Made by a program: the position numbers and the translations under genes | The notes under the pieces: model-generated | What the model was told of the DNA's origin: nothing | Databases searched by the model: none | What the model saw: only the letters and a program-made list of their open reading frames with translations | Shown here: piece after piece, positions 13,199 through 15,719 of the stretch | How positions within the stretch are numbered: position 1 is the first letter of the stretch | Layout of the letters: each line of letters starts with the position of its first letter | Assembly: GCA_000721275.1 (NCBI GenBank) | Contig: JOFO01000086.1 | Span: 1 to 15,719 of the forward strand | DNA: 15,719 nucleotides | Direction of reading: 5' to 3' | Source: Microtetraspora glauca | GTDB lineage: Bacteria > Actinomycetota > Actinomycetes > Streptomycetales > Streptomycetaceae

Positions 13199-13842
13199 CC
13201 AAGGTGCTCGGACTCGACCTCAGCCTCACCTCCACCGGCATTGCCGGCCGAGGCTGGACCACCACCATCAAACCCGCCAACCGCAGCCGAACCCACCGCG
13301 ACCGCAGCAACCCCACCAACGACGCTCGGCTCCGCACCGCCTACAACCACCAGCGGCTCACCGCCATCACCAGCCAACTCGACGACTACCTCACCGGCGT
13401 CGACCTCGTCGTCATCGAAGGCCTCGCCTACGACGCCCACGACACCGACCGGCAACTCGCCGGCCTGTCATGGATCGTCCGCGACCGACTGTGGCGTCGC
13501 GGCATCTCGTACGCGGCTGTCCCGCCGTCCACTCTCAAGCAGTTCGTGACCGGCACCGGCGCCGCCGACAAGGCCTTGATGTGGGGCATGGTCACCGACT
13601 GGTTCGCCTGGTTCGACGGCACCACCCACGACGAGGCGGACGCGGCCGGGCTGATGGCGATGGGGTACGCGTATCTCGGTGATCCGCTGAGCCCGGTGCT
13701 CGAGCATCAGGCGACGGCGCTGAGCAAGGTGGTGTGGCCGGAGCTACCGGCCGCCGCCCCGTTGCCGGCGGCTGCCCGGTACGGCGACGAGCGCACCATC
13801 CCCACCCCGACCGTCACCGTCACCCTCCCGGACGTGGCGTGA
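13195..13842 (+). CDS. RuvC-like Holliday junction resolvase
   Basis: The 215-aa product has an RNase H-fold core: VLGLD8LSLTSTG with the first catalytic Asp, VVIE75G with the catalytic Glu, and H145-D146-E-A-D149 near residue 146 for the last acidic pair, the same spacing as RuvC (Asp, Glu, Asp-x2-Asp). A helix with PSTLKQFVTGTGAADK matches the RuvC PxxVKxxxxGxGxAxK segment. The tail after about 180 is Pro-rich. It would cleave four-way junctions made by the YqaJ/RecT system or by replication. Actinophages often carry such a gene. It starts GTG with GTGA overlap and ends by sharing one base with the next ATG. Confidence 0.93.
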   Translation: MTKVLGLDLSLTSTGIAGRGWTTTIKPANRSRTHRDRSNPTNDARLRTAYNHQRLTAITSQLDDYLTGVDLVVIEGLAYDAHDTDRQLAGLSWIVRDRLWRRGISYAAVPPSTLKQFVTGTGAADKALMWGMVTDWFAWFDGTTHDEADAAGLMAMGYAYLGDPLSPVLEHQATALSKVVWPELPAAAPLPAAARYGDERTIPTPTVTVTLPDVA

Positions 13843-13985
13843 TGACCTACCCGACCGAGATCCGAACCCAGCGCGAACTCGACGCCGAACTCATCGGCGG
13901 GCTCGACGACGACCTTGACGAAGACGGTGGCTGGGTTTGCCACTGCGGTGACATCTGCACCTGCGACTGGAAGGAGGACCAGTGA
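13842..13985 (+). CDS. 47-aa microprotein with CHCGDICTC metal motif
   Basis: ATG 13842 shares its A with the resolvase stop. The 47-aa product is acidic through residues 11-30 (LDDDLDEDGG) and then has C33-H-C35-G-D-I-C39-T-C41, a tight C-x-C-x3-C-x-C cluster able to bind a metal. No family is recognised. The stop overlaps the next gene by GTGA, with AAGGAGG inside its last codons serving that gene. Confidence 0.65.
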   Translation: MTYPTEIRTQRELDAELIGGLDDDLDEDGGWVCHCGDICTCDWKEDQ

Positions 13986-14362
13986 CCGCCCCGGACCTCA
14001 GCGTGATCGCTGCCGCCGTGCGCCTGCGAGACCGCTGCACCACCGCCGCTGTCGCCCACCACGAGCGCGCCGGGCTCGCCCCGAGCATGCAGTACGCGCG
14101 AGCGACCTACGACGCGATCGCGGAACTGATTCGCGAAGACGAACGACGCCGACTGGCCGAGGCCGGTCGCCTCGCCCCGATTGACGGTGACTCGGAGTGG
14201 GCGATCCGGTTCAACTCGCTACGTGGGCAGTCCTCGATCCTGACCCGCGACAACGAGGACGACGCGCGTTCGTTCTTCACCGAACCGGCCGGCACCGAGA
14301 ACACCGAGCTGGTGCGCCGCTGGGTCGGCCCGTGGCAGCCCGTCCCCACCGACCAGCCGTAG
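13982..14362 (+). CDS. Hypothetical protein, 126 aa
   Basis: GTG 13982 has AAGGAGG upstream (13970-13976). The N-terminal half is helical (SVIAAAVRLRDRC... IAELIREDERRRLAEAG). The second half is beta-like: EWAIRFNSLRGQSSILTRDNEDDAR ending in LVRRWVGPWQPVP. The latter resembles a short domain seen as free-standing proteins in actinophage early regions, with no known function. Confidence that it is a gene is high; function is unknown. A 43-nt gap follows. Confidence 0.75.
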   Translation: MTAPDLSVIAAAVRLRDRCTTAAVAHHERAGLAPSMQYARATYDAIAELIREDERRRLAEAGRLAPIDGDSEWAIRFNSLRGQSSILTRDNEDDARSFFTEPAGTENTELVRRWVGPWQPVPTDQP

Positions 14363-14405
14363 AACCATCGCGCCCACATCGATTGATCAAGACAGGAGAC
14401 CAGTC
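14363..14405 (+). promoter_or_regulatory. Short gap with palindrome and ribosome site
   Basis: This AT-richer gap contains the 8-bp palindrome TTGATCAA (14383-14390) and a good AGGAG ribosome site (14393-14397) for ATG 14406. It could hold a weak internal promoter, but no -10 element stands out. Confidence 0.35.
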
Positions 14406-14762
14406 ATGAGTTACCTCAGCATGCAGATCCACCAGACCGACCAGCCCCGAATCGTCACGATCTGCGGCTCCACCCGGTTCCGGACCGAGATCGCCGACGC
14501 CAACCGGCAACTCACCCTCGACGGCTGCATCGTCCTCGCCCCAGGCGTCTTCGGACACTCCGGCGACGAGATGACCGACGAGCAGAAAACCGCGCTCGAC
14601 GCACTGCACTTTCGGAAGATCGACATGGCGGACGCCGTGTTCATCGTCAACCCGGGTGGCTACATCGGTGAGTCCACCCGCAACGAGATTGCGTACGCCG
14701 AGCAGACCGGAAAGCCGATCGGCTACCTCGACGGTCGCCCCATGGGTCGACCCCAGCCGTAG
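14406..14762 (+). CDS. Nucleoside 2-deoxyribosyltransferase-like protein
   Basis: The 118-aa product has the small Rossmann-like fold of the nucleoside deoxyribosyltransferase superfamily: VTIC20GSTRF loop for nucleotide binding, the IVLAPGVFGH strand-loop, K71-I-D73-M-A-D76-AVFIVN, and STRNE94IAYA...GKPIGYL, where E94 sits where the family's catalytic nucleophile lies. Family enzymes move or hydrolyse the base from a deoxynucleoside; related DNA-modification and dNMP-hydrolase proteins share the fold. Here it could adjust the nucleotide pool or act on modified nucleotides. It has its own AGGAG ribosome site and non-coding gaps on both sides, unlike most genes here, so its expression may be set separately. 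Confidence 0.8.
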   Translation: MSYLSMQIHQTDQPRIVTICGSTRFRTEIADANRQLTLDGCIVLAPGVFGHSGDEMTDEQKTALDALHFRKIDMADAVFIVNPGGYIGESTRNEIAYAEQTGKPIGYLDGRPMGRPQP

Positions 14763-14844
14763 GCAGATAAGCCCCGGTATCCGCCTACCGACCAGACACC
14801 GGATAACTCCCATTATCGGACGAGATCAAACAGAGGAGATGACC
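14763..14844 (+). promoter_or_regulatory. Intergenic gap with GATAA dyad, possible internal promoter
   Basis: The gap is AT-richer than its surroundings. GATAA (14802-14806) and TTATC (14813-14817) form an inverted repeat with a 6-nt spacer, the same arms as the dyad at 506-518. CATTAT (14811-14816) could be a -10 element. CCGGTATCC (14774-14782) and GGATA (14801-14805) are also complementary. GAGGAG at 14833-14838 is the ribosome site of the next gene. A promoter or operator for the last genes is plausible. Confidence 0.4.
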
Positions 14845-15039
14845 GTGAAGCAGCCCCACGAGATCCACGCCGACGCCTTCGAGGACGCCCACATGACCGC
14901 AGCCGGCGCCATCATGGGCGCCCGCATGGCCGGCAAGGACATCCCGCCGTGGACCGCCGACATGAACGAAGCCTTCCGTGCCGCCGTCGCCGAGGCGTTC
15001 GACGCCGGGGTGCTGGCCGAGCGGAAGGCGGCCCGATGA
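14845..15039 (+). CDS. Small alpha-helical protein, 64 aa
   Basis: GTG 14845 is chosen because GAGGAG ends 6 nt before it. The in-frame ATG at 14839 directly follows the same ribosome site, which is too close; using it would add two residues. The protein is helical (FEDAHMTAAGAIMGARMAG and NEAFRAAVAEAFDAGVLAERKAAR) and acidic-amphipathic, with no cysteine and no recognised family. It overlaps the next gene by ATGA. Confidence 0.7.
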   Translation: MKQPHEIHADAFEDAHMTAAGAIMGARMAGKDIPPWTADMNEAFRAAVAEAFDAGVLAERKAAR

Positions 15040-15203
15040 AGTACGCCCGGTCGAATATCGACGCCCGCTTCCTACCCGGCTGGTCGAAGCCACCGGGGCT
15101 CGACCTCAACTTGGACCCGAATCACCAGTCGGCCGACCCGAATGGGAACCGCGCGCAGCGCCGTCGCGCCAAGAAGCTCGGCATCACGGTGGCCCAGCGG
15201 TGA
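15036..15203 (+). CDS. Small basic-tailed protein, 55 aa
   Basis: The product has an N-terminal half rich in Asn, Pro and Asp (FLPGWSKPPGLDLNLDPN) and a basic helix (NRAQRRRAKKLGITVAQR) that could bind nucleic acid. Function is unknown. ATGA overlap at the start and GTGA overlap with the recombinase at the stop support it as part of the operon. Confidence 0.65.
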   Translation: MKYARSNIDARFLPGWSKPPGLDLNLDPNHQSADPNGNRAQRRRAKKLGITVAQR

Positions 15204-15719
15204 CTGACCTTGTCGTGCGGACCGTGCCGGGTGACCAGATCGCCCGGTACGTCGCCGCCTACCTCACCACCCTCACCCCACACACCGCCGAGTCCTACCG
15301 CTACGGCATCACCTCATGGCTCAACTGGTGCGCCGCCACCGGCATCAACCCCCTCGACGCCGTACCCGCCCACGGCCAACTCTGGGCCACCGCACTCCGC
15401 GACCAAGGCCTCTCCGACGGCACCCGCGCCAACCGGCTCAGCGCCGTCCGCTCCTGGTACGAGTGGCTCGACGAACAAGACGTGCCGTTCCGCAAGAACC
15501 CCGCCAAGTTCAAGACCAACCGCCCCAAGGCCAACCCCACCCCGACCCCGGCCCTGGCCGCCGAGCAGCTCGCCAACCTGCTCGACGTCGCCGACACCGA
15601 CAGCCCCCGCACCGCCGCCATCGTCCACACCCTCGCCACCACCGGCCTCCGCGTCGCCGAACTCCTCGGCGCCGACATCGAAGACCTCGGCCAGGACCAA
15701 GGCCACCACGTCCTAAACG
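15200..15719 (+). CDS. Tyrosine recombinase, XerC/D-like (partial, right edge)
   Basis: From GTG 15200 the frame stays open to the window edge (173 codons; the gene is cut). Residues about 12-95 form the SAM-like core-binding domain: IARYVAAYLTTLTPHTAESY, then LNWCAATGINPLDA and NRLSAVRSWYEWL, followed by NPAKFK. The catalytic domain begins near 118. TTGLR151VAELL carries the first catalytic Arg with the usual following Glu, E154. The His-x-x-Arg and Tyr motifs would lie beyond the edge. It may be an internal phage recombinase, dimer resolvase or second integrase. The element already has a serine integrase, so two unrelated recombinases coexist. It starts with a GTGA overlap and so belongs to the same early unit. 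Confidence 0.9.
   Translation, partial: MTDLVVRTVPGDQIARYVAAYLTTLTPHTAESYRYGITSWLNWCAATGINPLDAVPAHGQLWATALRDQGLSDGTRANRLSAVRSWYEWLDEQDVPFRKNPAKFKTNRPKANPTPTPALAAEQLANLLDVADTDSPRTAAIVHTLATTGLRVAELLGADIEDLGQDQGHHVLN

Overview
The window is about 70% G+C with GTG used as often as ATG for starts, and it encodes a WhiB-family iron-sulphur regulator, a family known only from actinobacteria and their phages. It reads as the left part of an actinobacterial prophage or integrative element (a Micromonosporaceae- or Streptomyces-like host would fit, but the sequence does not decide this). No structural, packaging or lysis genes and no conjugation genes are in view, so 'prophage' is an inference from the early-gene layout.

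Layout. 1-478 is very GC-rich, holds no confident gene, and may be flanking chromosome. 539-1048 encodes a small two-pass membrane protein with a coiled-coil tail. 1109-2512 encodes a large serine integrase, preceded by a perfect 10-bp-arm palindrome and a probable leaderless promoter. A convergent XRE-type repressor (2509-2991, minus) shares a CTAG stop overlap with the integrase. From about 3200 to the right edge nearly everything is on the plus strand and looks like one long early transcription unit, with most genes overlapping by 1 or 4 bases.

The early unit starts with a Cro-like HTH protein and a BRO/KilAC antirepressor, which with the repressor form a lysogeny-type switch. Repeated TTCG-N4-(C/A)GAA sites lie in the control region. 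Next comes a run of small genes (4506-7847) containing an orphan adenine-type DNA methyltransferase, a WhiB protein with an added C-terminal helix-turn-helix, and several microproteins with Cys/His metal-site patterns. Then comes DNA metabolism: YqaJ exonuclease and RecT annealing protein (7844-9594), a replication initiator (10211-11098) and DnaC-type AAA+ helicase loader (11095-11805) arranged like lambda O-P, a CoiA-like nuclease (11799-12977) and a RuvC-like junction resolvase (13195-13842). The tail holds a nucleoside deoxyribosyltransferase-like enzyme, more small genes, and the first 173 codons of a tyrosine recombinase cut by the window edge.

The most interesting signals are: (i) a cluster of GTGAG/CTCAC repeats followed by a 46-nt purine-rich tract inside the replication initiator gene, which resembles an origin embedded in its initiator gene as in lambda; (ii) a WhiB-HTH fusion with altered cysteine spacing; (iii) a four-part recombination set (YqaJ, RecT, CoiA-like, RuvC-like); (iv) two unrelated site-specific recombinases in one element; and (v) a set of tiny metal-binding-type proteins of unknown role.
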